From NCBI RefSeq assembly GCF_043641665.1, contig NC_092182.1:27227320-27291319 (forward strand): a stretch of 64,000 nucleotides of DNA, written 5' to 3'. Positions within the stretch are counted from its first letter, which is position 1, and each line of letters starts with the position of its first letter. This DNA is from Enoplosus armatus (taxonomy: Eukaryota > Chordata > Actinopteri > Centrarchiformes > Enoplosidae). The notes under the pieces were generated by a model that was given only the letters and a program-made list of their open reading frames with translations, was not told the origin of the DNA and searched no databases. Below are positions 47,455-61,466 of this stretch, one piece after another. Position numbers and translations under genes: made by a program.

Positions 47455-47625
47455 AATATTTGGACATTTTGAATTTCGACAGAAGATCAAAACCACTCAG
47501 TTGTCAGTTGTCAGTTCCATAAGAAGCTACAGTTTAGCTTAGCTTAGCATAAAGACTGAAACCAGGAGGAAACAGCCCGACTCTGTCTAAAGGTAATAAA
47601 ATCCCAAAGTGTGGAAACGTATTTG
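47455..47625 (+). repeat. Dispersed 'TTAGCTTAGCATAAAGACTG' fish repeat
   Basis: AGTTTAGCTTAGCTTAGCAT then AAAGACTGAAACCAGGAGGA, AACAGCCCGACTCTGTCTAA and AGGTAATAAAATCC follow the order of a repeat that I recognise as frequent in percomorph genomes. The class is not assignable. Confidence 0.7.
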
Positions 47626-47640
47626 AGCGTATTTCCCGAC

Positions 47641-48424
47641 ATGTTGAACTATATATAACTATACTACACACTTCTTGGTGAAGGTCAGGGAAAGATCATA
47701 TCGGTAATAAAAAGAAACACACATTAACTGTTGGGAGGAGAATGGATGCAAACTGCCATCTCTGGGGTTAAACCCACAGCCATCCAGCACCATAACAATG
47801 TCACACTGCCTCTGTATTTACCGCAGCCCTGTATCCTGAGGAATTATGTGCATATTGGACGATTCCACGCCTCACAAGTTAGGTCCAATGTTCAGAGCTG
47901 GTGCCCTGAGAAGTGTGCCTTTTATGCAGTGAGGCAGAAAGTAAGGTTGTGGTGGGAGCAAAGTGTTTCTGACTGGAGTTTACATCCCGTCACAGTCCTG
48001 AAATCAATGCCTGCTTTTTGATTAACCGCTATCCTCCCAGAAGTGTTTCTATCACCTAACCCCAACCAGAGTTTATATGCAAGGAATAGATATTGTACGA
48101 AGTCAGAATTAAAACAAATCGTATTGAAAGTGCTTTTCTCCTGGTTGACAGGGGCCATTACCATCAGCACAGCCACGGGAGGAAGCTGGTCAAGGCAGTC
48201 ATTTGTACCAATGACCTGTGCTGTTGAACAGTATTTCTGAGGACAAAGGAAGCAAGAGAGAGGGGGAGGAAAAGAAATACGAAAGAGAGTCAGAGATTAA
48301 AGAAAAGATGAACTGGAAGAGGAGAAGAGAAGGAGAGCTATGAGACGGAGGTCAGTGTGTTTCATCTCTTCTGTGTTTAATGTTTTAATGTGTTTAGTTC
48401 ATGTTAGCAACAAAACTGATGTCT
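47641..48424. other. Non-coding stretch
   Basis: Unique-looking, with an AG-rich patch at 48245-48345. The 96-codon frame at 47731-48021 has no domain that I recognise. Confidence 0.5.
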
Positions 48425-48790
48425 GCTTCCTCACACCTTCCCTCTCTGCATTCTGTTTCTTTCACTCCTCTCTCCTCCTCCTCGTCCTCCTCCTCGTCCT
48501 CCATCTCTGGCTGCTTCTCTTTGGAGACTTCATATAATGCTGCGTCTTCTTCTTTTTTGTCCTTTAGCTCTATTATTCCTCATGATGTGCTCTCTCTCTC
48601 TCTCTCTCATTTGTCTCTTCTCTTCCCTCTCTTCAAATCAAACACCCTTTGATGCCAGTCTCTCTCTCCTCCATCTCCTTCTATAGGCAGTAAGAGGATC
48701 CATGCTTTTATAATATGTCCCTTCCTTTTTTCCTTCTGTCCTCCTGACATCCCTCCATCATCAGCATTGTTCTCTGTCTCTCCCTGGACG
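48425..48790 (+). repeat. Pyrimidine-rich tract with CTC/TCCTCC runs
   Basis: It includes CCTCCTCCTCGTCCTCCTCC near 48475-48500 and a pure CT run at 48591-48609. It is a C/T-rich prelude to the long CA tract. Confidence 0.8.
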
Positions 48791-48838
48791 GACATCAATT
48801 ATTCAGCAGGGGATCAGGTGGCCTACTTACCCCTGATT

Positions 48839-49427
<589 letters not shown>

Positions 49428-49467
49428 GTGTGTGTGTGTGTGTGAGTGTGAGAGTGTGTGTGTGTGT

Positions 49468-49501
<34 letters not shown>

Positions 49502-49506
49502 GTGTG

Positions 49507-49542
<36 letters not shown>

Positions 49543-49691
49543 TGTGTGTGAGTGTGTGTGTGTGTGTGTGAGCCCATGCTTTCCCTCCAGCCGAGCAGAA
49601 TGGCATCTCATCTGAAGAACAAGGTATTTTTGACAGGTGATAATGGAACTGAATGTATGATGACTTCCTCTCTCTCTCTCTCTCTCTCTCT
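49428..49691. repeat. Interrupted TG array and (CT)12 tract
   Basis: 49428-49570 is TG repeated with GAGTG interruptions at irregular positions. After about 95 bp of unique sequence a pure CT run follows at 49668-49691. Both strands give His-Thr or Cys-Val frames that are artefacts. Confidence 0.95.
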
Positions 49692-50249
49692 TCTCGCTTG
49701 ATATCTGTCTTGACGTCCAATCACAGTCCAGTATACATTATTATATTATATAAAAGAAATCATGCCAAATGCAATTATATTGAAGAGACTGCACATTTCT
49801 AAAGTTGTGCACTTTGCGCTTCATGTCCAGATGATGAAAAGTGAGGATCTGTGCCATCAGTGGGTGGCCGGCGCATTAATCAATTAAATATTCTAATGAC
49901 CAAATTAGCTCTTTGATGGTCCGGTTGGCTGCATTTCCCTCTGCTCATGTTCGCATTGAAGACTTTACACATTTACATTCAGCTTTATTTCTGTGGACTG
50001 GCGTCATTCTGATTCTGATTTCATTCCAGAAAGTCCACTCCTGCGTGGATCAGGTCTGTTGTCTGGATCAGCAGGTGCTACACTTCCAAATGCAGAGGAA
50101 TCTGCACTCTAATACAATTTCAAAAATATCAAAAAAGGAAACTGAAACTGATTAAACTAATTATGATGGCTTGTGTTTGACAGATTGGGGGTTTACTGCC
50201 CTCTGCAAAACATCCACAAGCTAAGTTCACTTTTTAGCTTTGCTGAAGT
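49692..50249. other. Non-coding stretch
   Basis: 49865-49920 (CATTAATCAATTAAATATTC) is AT-rich with homeodomain-type cores. Otherwise unremarkable. Confidence 0.5.
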
Positions 50250-50475
50250 GTTGAGAGCCCGTATCACCAGACACGTCTTACACATGTGTGTGCCAACATT
50301 TGATTTTGCACTTTGACATATATTGTTGTTACACTTCTCTACAGGTGGAAAGAAAGAAAGAAAGAAACAGAAATATGCGCCAGCAAAAAGCACAGAAGAA
50401 GAAGACGACTGCGAGCAAGCAAACATGGATGTAAACAATGCAGGTTTCAAAATAGTAAAAGAAAAGAGCTTCTTT
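50250..50475 (-). repeat. Dispersed repeat, copy B of the family at 18885-19100
   Basis: AACAATGCAGGTTTCAAAAT at 50435-50454 and the preceding AAACATGGATGTA are the reverse complement of the start of copy A. This copy contains a GAAA tetranucleotide run at 50349-50366 and an AGAAGAAGAAG patch that copy A lacks. Confidence 0.65.
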
Positions 50476-52955
<2,480 letters not shown>

Positions 52956-55900
52956 CTGCCATCAGGGGAGGCCATAATGACCTCATTTCCTGCTGAAATA
53001 TATGCAGGCCCAGTGCCACCACATAAACCTCCAAATAAACCTTATAAACTACGACACAAGGCCTGCTACCTCGGAACACACACACGCACACAAACACAGT
53101 AAACACCATTATCCTCCATTGATATACACACACGGCGTCCATTACATTCACCTGCACATGCTGTGTGTGTGTGTGGAAATGGATATGCAGGCTTGTGCAT
53201 GAATACAGCTGCAAGAGAAAACACACACATGCACACACACCGCTGCCGTCCCTCCAGCTCTCTCAGTAAACGGGGTGATAAAGCCGACGATGGAGAAAGG
53301 TTGATAGAAGTGGTCTCAGTCACAGCCACCCTTAAACTTTAACAAGACGTTAATAGAAGAGCCGGTCCTGCTCCTCGGTGAATCTGTCTGTCTCCACTGA
53401 GTTCTTCTTCCTGACAATGGTTCATAATGTTTATAAGTGTATTACTCTGATTCTGTCCTCAGCTGACTGTCAAGCTCTTTTATTTTATTGTCAGTGGGAT
53501 CTTTATGAATGTGTGTATCAACCTGTTTTTAGCTAAACGAAATCGTACACCTTTATTTATGGCTGTGCAGGGACACATGCGCAGGAATCCACCCAGCAGA
53601 ATACGTTTTGAAGGAAAAGTAATTACTGCCTGGAAATGTTCAATGGCACTGTTGTTTTGTGTACAAAGACTTTATACTGCAGACAAGTCGAAGGGAGGGG
53701 GTCACTGGAGACTTTGTTTGAAAAGTCATTTAACATTAAGTCCACTTTTTTGAGTTAGTAAATGATGTGCAGTCACTTTATTACACCATCAATGATCCTG
53801 GTCCCATTCAACATACTTTCCTTCATCCAGAGAAAGTGCAGTGATTCAGTTCTGTCCCCGGACATTTTTCACTCCGGCCTACAAGGCAACGTCACGTTCA
53901 GCTCCCACCCCCACATATAAATGCAGCTATTAACCACTGGCCGTGTGGACAGTGTGGTGTATGAGATGAGATCTAGCAACTGAGAGGAGTAGTTGTATAA
54001 TTACTACAGTAGCAGGAATACTACCTCTATTACTATAAGCTAGTGGTTTACAGTGTTGATCATTGTTAATGTGTTTGTGGCAAGCCCACAGACTCCCATC
54101 ACTCACATCCCCCGTTCTGTTTCTCCACCTCTGCAGCTGCACACTCAGACCTGCGAGTAAAACGTTACCGGCTGGCAGAGACGACACGGTTCCAAGTAGT
54201 CGTGGCTCTCTGAATTCTAGGTGACTGTGAGATGTTATATACAAGCATTAAAACGTGTTGGTTTACAGATCAACGAACACCGGGGTGATGATCTGACAGA
54301 GCTGTGGTGGGGGTGGGCGTGTCGGCGGCCGTGGGGAAGGGCGGGGGCCACAGTGGTGTGTGTCAAGGATCCACTACATAAACACAAATCGTCAGTGAAT
54401 GATTTGCACGTTTTGTGAGTTCAGTATCACTTTGTGTCTTGGCAGGAAGGAGGGGGCTTGGCCTGTTTACTACACTAGGGTTACAATCCCAAGTGAGCCA
54501 ATTTGGTGCCAAACTGATCACAGTTTCAGATATTTGTGCTTTGTTTCTTCAACAATTTGCCCATTTCACTGCATTTCTCTCTAACTTAGCCGCAACAAAA
54601 CAAAAGGTTATGTGGCTGAGCCCACAGAGGTTTAACTCGAACTTATTAGATTATTTCTGCCTCCAGAGCAGCACTGCCACGAGAAATATTTAGGTAAATG
54701 ACTGCAATGAGTCTCAATCTGGGTATCTGCTTTGTCTGTTTGTACTTCTCCTTTCCTCAGACATTTCTTCTACCTCCTCCTTCTCTGCCATTTTCCCTTT
54801 TGAACCCCTTTCTTTCGCGTCTCAGGCAGGATATCATTGAATGTAATTTGTCCTGTGGCGGGTGTGATGTGCAGAGGGGGCAGGCGGGAGGCGAGATAGC
54901 TGTTTAAACCACTTACATTCACCAGAAGTGTTCTCACTCCCTTTTTAGAGAATAACCACACCGGAGTGAGGGCAGTGCCACTGCACTTATCTAAAATACC
55001 CGACCTGTTGCTCTGCTGCAAACTGAGGAAAAATCCCTCCACTAAAGAATGATGACGTATGATCATATTCCCCTTAAAATCAGTGGAAGTGACTGATGAA
55101 AGTTTATATTACAAGACAACACATTTTGCATTTAACATACAGATGGAAAAGCTTTGTATTCAGATTTGTAGAGTTTGTATGAAAAATACAACTACATCCA
55201 GCCATGAGCCTAAATTACAATGTGATGCTTCATTACTGGAGGGCTCATGCTTCATTATGTCACGTACGGTCACCGGAAGAATATGCTTCAGCCTCAGCAC
55301 GTGACTTACTCAGCTAAAGGGAGATGTCATCTACATCTGTGTAAATGTATGTGACGCGAGTGAAGAACTAAAAAACTAAGCTAGTTTTTTCACCCAGTTC
55401 TTGCTGATGAGAACACGGCGTGCAGTTTAGTTAAGCCGTGTTTCCCCAAAAAGCTATCTCTTGCTGCCACTTGGGGCTGCTAAAGTGTTAAGCTGCAGGT
55501 GTAATTTGAAGAAAAATAAGATTATAACACTTAAGACTCAACAACTTCATATGGATTTGTTTGAGTGTGGAGGCTGGCTCAGCATGTTGCAGAACAGCAG
55601 CAGGAGCAGTTTGAGTTGCATCATGTTGTTTCCTGGGTTGCATCATTTATTCATTCAGTTTTGGTAAACAAGAAGTGGAGCTGTGCATTTCTAAGTAGTG
55701 CTGTGTGTGCGGTGCTGCTGCTTGTTTGAGAGTGTCCTGAGAGCTGGACGCTACAACGGAGAGCGACTACCCTGTATGTTAAATATCACAGAACTGGTCT
55801 CAACCAGTACAACCAAAGCTTTTATTTATTCCATTAATGGAATCAAGTCTATGCGCATATCCATCATTCTGAATGTACTTAATTGGTTATTGCCCTCACT

Positions 55901-57472
55901 GCTTCCTGGAGTCCATGAGATTTACAGTACCTGCACTGCACATCATTTATCTGCATAAAAGTGACATTCAAAGATGTGATGGTAATTATTCAGCGTGTCC
56001 TCACTTTATGTTCTGAATTTTCAAAACAACAGGGGAAAAATATGGAGAATCTAATTGAGAAAAACAAGACATATGGAAAAGAACATATGTAAACACAGCA
56101 TGTAAGCAGGTAGAAATGCAGGCTGTCCAGCTGTGCTGCAGCCTCTTCCTCTGGATTGTTCCTCATGATGAATCTTACTGTAATCTCAGGGCCTGATGGC
56201 TACAAATCAGTTCAGACAAATAACTGAGATGATAAAATATTGATGCAGGATTAAAGAAAAGCCCACCGAAAAACAGTTTTACTCATAAATACATAATTAC
56301 ATACAGTTTATGGACAATAAGAACACAAGTGTGAGACATTTGCTGTCATCAATCAAGCGCTCGTGGAAAGCAGCTCAGAATCTGCTGTGGAGGTAAACCT
56401 TAACCACTGGTCATGAAACCATCGAATCAAATGACATCACCGACATCATCAGATGCTAAGAAGATGTTAATAAGAACTGTGTAGAATCAACTGATCTTTT
56501 ACATCTTTTACATTAAATATTATGCTCATTTGACAACTCTTGGCCTTTTCAGAAGCAGGTTTGTGCAAAGAGATCTGCCGTGGCAACCAGGCTTCATAGA
56601 CATTTACCTACGTGAAAATCACACCATCCAATTACCCAGTTATGCTCTACAGTATGCCTCCATAGAGAGCCTGCAATTTGTACCTGCGAGCCCTAAAGAC
56701 GCCATCTATTCATGCTTTCGATGGAAAAATATATTTAGCATTCATAACTTGTGTGCAAGAAAAAGAGAAAGTGCTCTTACAAAGTGACTCACAGCAAAGG
56801 CGTCATCAGAGTTTAGTCAATGTAATAGTAATTATAATAATAAGAATAATAAGTTAATATCCAAGGTATAGATTTGCATGCACACTGGAGAGAGACAGAT
56901 TTACTTCACAACACTGAGTTCAGTGTTTAAATACCGTGTGAAAAACTTGCATAACAGACGTCGATCTTTGTGCCTGGAAAATTAAACATTATTTTGCTGG
57001 CTCGGAATTTCTAAGATCCTTATAACTCATTTAACATCAAAGCACACTGAAAATGACTCCAGATGGGGTGTTCTCTGGAGCACACATCAAAGATTAGTAA
57101 TAATTAAACTCTCTCAAAAGCAAACAGTGTTTTCATTTTCCAGTGAAAGTAGGTTTCACATACTGTGAGATTCTGCACCGCTGTGATGAAAACAACTCAC
57201 TGTGGTGTAACTTTGTGAATCTGATACAGCTGCCAAGTGGGTTCCCTACATTAATGTGCATGTTTTTGTATTTCAGAAGTTTTTATGAATAAATAACAAA
57301 TTCTCTCTTTTTTTTTTGTTGGCGGGGGGGTCCTCCCAAACCCTCCAAAATAGCCCTCCATTAAGGTCCCTATCCAAGGCTGCAGTCAGCCCTGCATATG
57401 ACTGTGAGGGTTTTAAAATCTGCTGCTCGTGTGGTTAAGTTATGGTTAAGTTTAGGCCACTGAACGACTTGC
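52956..57472. other. Long non-coding stretch
   Basis: It holds a repeat fragment at 54190-54245, listed separately. The 85-codon frame at 56530-56787 and the others near 54-56 kb show no recognised domain. No splice-bounded exon is supported. Confidence 0.55.
54190..54245 (+). repeat. Short dispersed repeat, pair of 58096-58150
   Basis: GGCTCTCTGAATTCTAGGTG then GAGATGTTATATACAAGCAT parallels GGTTCTCTGAATTCTGGATG then CAGATGTAATATGAAGGCAT at 58096-58150. About 40 of 50 positions agree, in the same orientation. Confidence 0.55.
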
Positions 57473-57667
57473 TTAACCTCCTAAGACCTGGCATCCACAT
57501 GCGTGGACATCACATTTTGGGTTATACCATAATACTTAATTCTGCTTATATGGAAATTCAAAATTGTCCCCGTATGCGGAACCACATCATGTCAACAGAT
57601 GATGCTTAGTTTTTATACTTATCAGGTCCCAATAAGCCCAAATAGAGCTTGGGTCTTAGGAGGTTAA
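57473..57667. mobile_element. piggyBac-type MITE, 195 bp
   Basis: The element is bounded by TTAA on both sides, the target duplication of piggyBac transposons. Its termini are perfect inverted repeats: TTAACCTCCTAAGACC at 57473-57488 and GGTCTTAGGAGGTTAA at 57652-57667. The 187-bp interior between the TTAAs has no coding capacity. I recognise these ends from a common fish MITE family. The perfect TIRs contrast with decayed repeats nearby and suggest a comparatively young insertion. Confidence 0.85.
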
Positions 57668-58984
57668 AGTTAGAGAGTGATTGTGTTCAGGGTTAAGAAC
57701 CTACTTCATTAAAGTTGGGAAAGGAATTTCCATTTTCAGCTGCTAAAAGATTGAGATACTGGCATCAAAGTCAGCCCACCATCATTTATTGTGGCAGTAT
57801 AACAATGTGCGTAACTTAACACTAATTGATTCTGTTCTTATTTCATAGTGTTCACTTGACAAAAGTTATTTTCTTTTTTCCAGAGAAAATCCAATAATCC
57901 TGTCCCCTTCAAAAGCTAAGCTAATGTTAAGCTAGCAGTTCAGACGGCTCTGAACCACCATCTCGGCCCTCACTGAAGGTTGACAATCAGCGGGACTGAA
58001 GTCACTGCCACTGCTCTCAACTTCAAGCTTGTGAAAAGATGCTTTGGTTTGTGACTGGCCAGTATTTACATCACAATGAGAGTTGCAGCTTTGGTTCTCT
58101 GAATTCTGGATGGCCGTCAGATGTAATATGAAGGCATCAAACTGGCTGAAAATACTGAAATGTGTCAGTTTAAACAAGGAGGTTGGGGTTGTCTCGGAGG
58201 CGTTTGGGAGGTGTGGATAGGGTTAAATCACAAGGTGTGAATTCACCCCATGAGAACGTTATTCCAAGGATATAAGGATGTGCTTTGCCTCAGTGGACCC
58301 CTGTCAGTCCGTGTGCAGGGCAGAAGTGTTTGCGTCACTGTGTATCTGTAGTATACATTGTTCATGTGTAAATGTTCAGCTTGGAGCGTAAGCCACCCAG
58401 CAGCATCCAAACACATCATTAGTGGAGTTCACGGCCTTTTGTTTCCAGGCAGGGGAATGTGTCTGGTGTCTGTCGTGAAGCCAGGGCTCGTCTTAACTCC
58501 AGCTTACGCAATAAACAGTTCAATTCAGTCAAAGTTCAGCTCAGCTCTTTTTAATCAGCAGCAGTTTGCAGTCCCCCGTGGAAAAGCATATTATTATTAT
58601 ATTTATTTTTAGATTTTGGACTCTAGTCAACACTTGGATGACAAAACGTTAAAAATATTATTCTTTTCTCATTTTGAAAATAATCTCTCATAGTGGTTTC
58701 AACATTATGGCCCTCTGAGCGTTCCCATCATGTGCAACTTGAAAAACTAATAACGCATGTCAATTTAAAGTAATACTCCAACCAAACTTACGACACACTC
58801 AAAGCCTGCAGACTTAAAATTAGCTGCAAATACTTTAGATAGTCGTTTTATTATTCACCATACCTGCGTCGTTTCTTACTTGTGCATGGTTCCACCCGTC
58901 AGCCCAATATCTGTAATCAGCTAATGCAAATCCAAATCAAATACAGAATCTTTACTTTTTAGCTCACACAACTCCTCCAGAACA
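57668..58984. other. Non-coding stretch
   Basis: Contains the second member of the short repeat pair at 58096-58150. Otherwise unique-looking. Confidence 0.5.
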
Positions 58985-59180
58985 CTACACCCCATCTGTC
59001 TTCAACCTCCTTGAATTCACCTGCGTGGTTCCCCTGGAGTCCATCCACTGGCTGCCTGTGGCTGCTCGTATTGAACTCAGCTGCTGATGTATGAGGCTAC
59101 TCATGGAGCAGCACCTCCGGGCCTCCAGGCATTAGTCCGGCCCCATGCCAGGCCGTGCTCTGCATTCAAACACCGCTGGG
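58985..59180 (+). pseudogene. LINE C-terminal scrap
   Basis: In broken frames it reads SIHWLPVAARIEL (59042-59080), followed by pieces resembling THGAAPP, LQALVRPHA and RALHS up to about 59165. This is the C-terminal region of a Rex/L2-type LINE. No transcriptase motif remains. Confidence 0.6.
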
Positions 59181-59267
59181 TACTTAAATCACTCATTCCA
59201 ACAGCAATCTGGTTATCATTAGTCAGTAGCCACGTCCAAATTCTTCATCATACATGTTATTAAAAAA

Positions 59268-59530
59268 GGGTAACTAGGGCTGGACGACATGGCCAACAAT
59301 GCCATGGGTCACACATCAGGTTAAACATTATATTTTACATCTTCATGTATAAGACAGTTGAGCAAGAATAACAAAAGACCTGCAACACTGACATCCAGTT
59401 TAATAATCATTTTCAGCACAGACACAGCTGAAAAGTCTGCACATTTATTCACCTTCTACTGCCGCTTGTGTTTCTTGACATTAGCCTGATAACTGGACAC
59501 AGCTAGCTGGTTACCGTTAGCTACCCAGCA
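59268..59530 (+). repeat. Dispersed 'AGGGCTGGACGACATGGCC' fish repeat
   Basis: AACTAGGGCTGGACGACATG at 59272-59291, then GGCCAACAATGCCATGGG, is the start of a repeat that I recognise from fish genomes. The 3' limit is uncertain. Confidence 0.5.
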
Positions 59531-60045
59531 GGCAGAGAGTAGTAGAATCTGCACACACACACCAGAGCAGCCAAGCTCAATAAATATTGTTGTATTCCTC
59601 CAATTAATCCCTCCTTACTGATCTAACTGCCTCAAACGTCTTGTGAGTAGGTTGGACTTCACCAGATTACTGTTTAAATTTACACTTCTTTCAAAAAGAT
59701 TCTTTAACATGAGTCTTCTCAGAAGACAAGACAAACTGAATCATACATGTGCCTCAGGCTGCTTGTTTGTCAGACCCTCCTGATATCAGGTAAAATCACG
59801 AAACAGGCAGATTCATCAACAAACCATGAGCGTGTGGGGGAATCGATTTCAAATAAATCATACATCAAACGGTGTGAAAATGGTTTGAGAGTACAAGGAG
59901 TTTTTTGGTTGAGAGCGTTGGTATAAATGAGGTGAGGGGAAAGAGACAGAAAGAGAGACAGAGCACAAATCAGAGAGATTTACGTTTACAAGGGACCTCC
60001 ACAGAAAGGTGTGATCGTTACAGATGAGGGAGAAAGAGAAAAAGA
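59531..60045. other. Non-coding stretch
   Basis: Unique-looking, becoming AG-rich from 59930 toward the poly-G run. No gene is seen. Confidence 0.5.
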
Positions 60046-60065
60046 GGGGGGGGGGGGGGGGGGGG
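60046..60065 (+). repeat. Poly-G homopolymer, 20 bp
   Basis: An uninterrupted run of 20 G, preceded by an AG-rich stretch. Confidence 0.95.
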
Positions 60066-60898
60066 AAACATCAAGTGTATCAGCTCGTCGGCTGAATGCA
60101 GATTTCAGAGCCGGGCCTCGCTCGACGCCCATAGTCAATTTTCCTCCTTGTCTCCTTGAATTGCCTTTAACAAGGTGGCGGACGGACAAATGAGACAGAA
60201 CGCTCCACCACAGAAAATTACAGCAAACAGCAACAAATCTAATATTCATTTCACACCTCCACTCTAATTTCAGGCACATTACAATCAATAGGCAGGTACT
60301 CTGCCAACTCCTGTTCTGTCCCCTGCCTCGAGCCATATGCGCTTACACAACATGCTGCAGACAAATAGAATAATATGCAAATAATACCAAAAAAAAAAAA
60401 AGATAATGAGAGTGCAATTACAATACCTAGATTACTGTGCAAGTGTGGAGCCAGGTTTGTCTGCAGCAGAGATGTCAGAAAGGATTTACAAAAGCAAAAT
60501 TATAGATGAGGACGACTGCTAAGACACAAACCCAATTCCATGTTAGCCAAACACTGTTTTGTTTAGTCGAGCCCTTTTGTAATCGAAGAGAGGAGGAGAT
60601 GAAATGTACGGGGGTGAGGATGAAGGTGAGATAAAGATGGGTGAGGAGAGGGAGTGGAGACAGGAGAGGGCAGCTGTAAAATACTACCATTCTTTATACT
60701 GTGTGTGGTGGAAAGGATAGCTGAGGTAAGGGCGAGACAATTTGATGGATAGACGAATTGAGGAGCGAATTGAGGAGCGAATGGATGTGTGCAGGGAGGA
60801 GAGCGAGGAGGGAGGGGAGGAAAGGTGAAGTTAGGTGAGAGGAGGAGGAGGAGAAACAGAGGTGAGGTTAGCAAAGACAGCAGAGATGAGATATGAGG
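60066..60898. other. Non-coding stretch; conserved-element-like and purine-rich parts
   Basis: 60070-60330 is repeat-free, with moderate CpG and motif-like words such as ACATTACAATCAATAG. From 60580 on the plus strand is purine-rich (GAGGAGGAG), with a tandem GAATTGAGGAGC near 60755-60780. It has the texture of the left flank of the GA satellite but no module spacer. Confidence 0.5.
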
Positions 60899-61466
60899 CA
60901 GGGAGAAAGTACATTTACTAAAGTACTATACTTAAGTATAGGTAGTTGTACTTTACGTTTCTATTTACTACATCAGAGGGAATAAGGTACTTTTTACTCC
61001 GATACATTTATCTGACAGCTGAAGCTACTTTTCAGATCAAGATTTTATCTAACAATTAATAATTATTACAGATTAAACCTCTTACAAAAACATCAGCGTC
61101 TAGTCGACGCCCCTCGTCAAATGTCAGATGTCTGTAAGTTGTTATCAAAGAGAGACATTTCTCCTCTAAACTTCTTAAAGTACATTTTGCTTCTGAACTT
61201 GTATTTATGTAGGATGAATGCTGGACTTTTACTTGTAATGGAGTATTTTGTACATTGTTGTGTTGGTACTTTTGTCCACTCGTTTTCAGCAGAAACAAGT
61301 TGGGAACTCAACATTAACAGATCATCACCTTTCAAGATGATGTTGAACTTGTGATCAACCAGCTGCGTCTTTCCACCTCCAGCAGTCACAGAGCAACACG
61401 TTATAATGAAAATATCCATTACAGTTGCTCACAGTAAAAGATCTGCGTTCTTCTTCCACCGCTGGA
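60899..61466 (-). mobile_element. Full-length dispersed 'GTACTTTTTACTCC' fish element
   Basis: The left end is near GTACATTTACTAAAGTACTA. The diagnostic AGGTACTTTTTACTCCGATA and ATCTGACAGCTGAAGCTACT follow at 60985-61028. The right end is AAAAGATCTGCGTTCTTCTT then CCACCGC. In between, GGACTTTTACTTGTAATGGA at 61220-61239 is also typical. Length is about 570 bp with no coding capacity. Strand is relative to the partial copy at 22855-23027. I saw no convincing target duplication. Confidence 0.7.
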
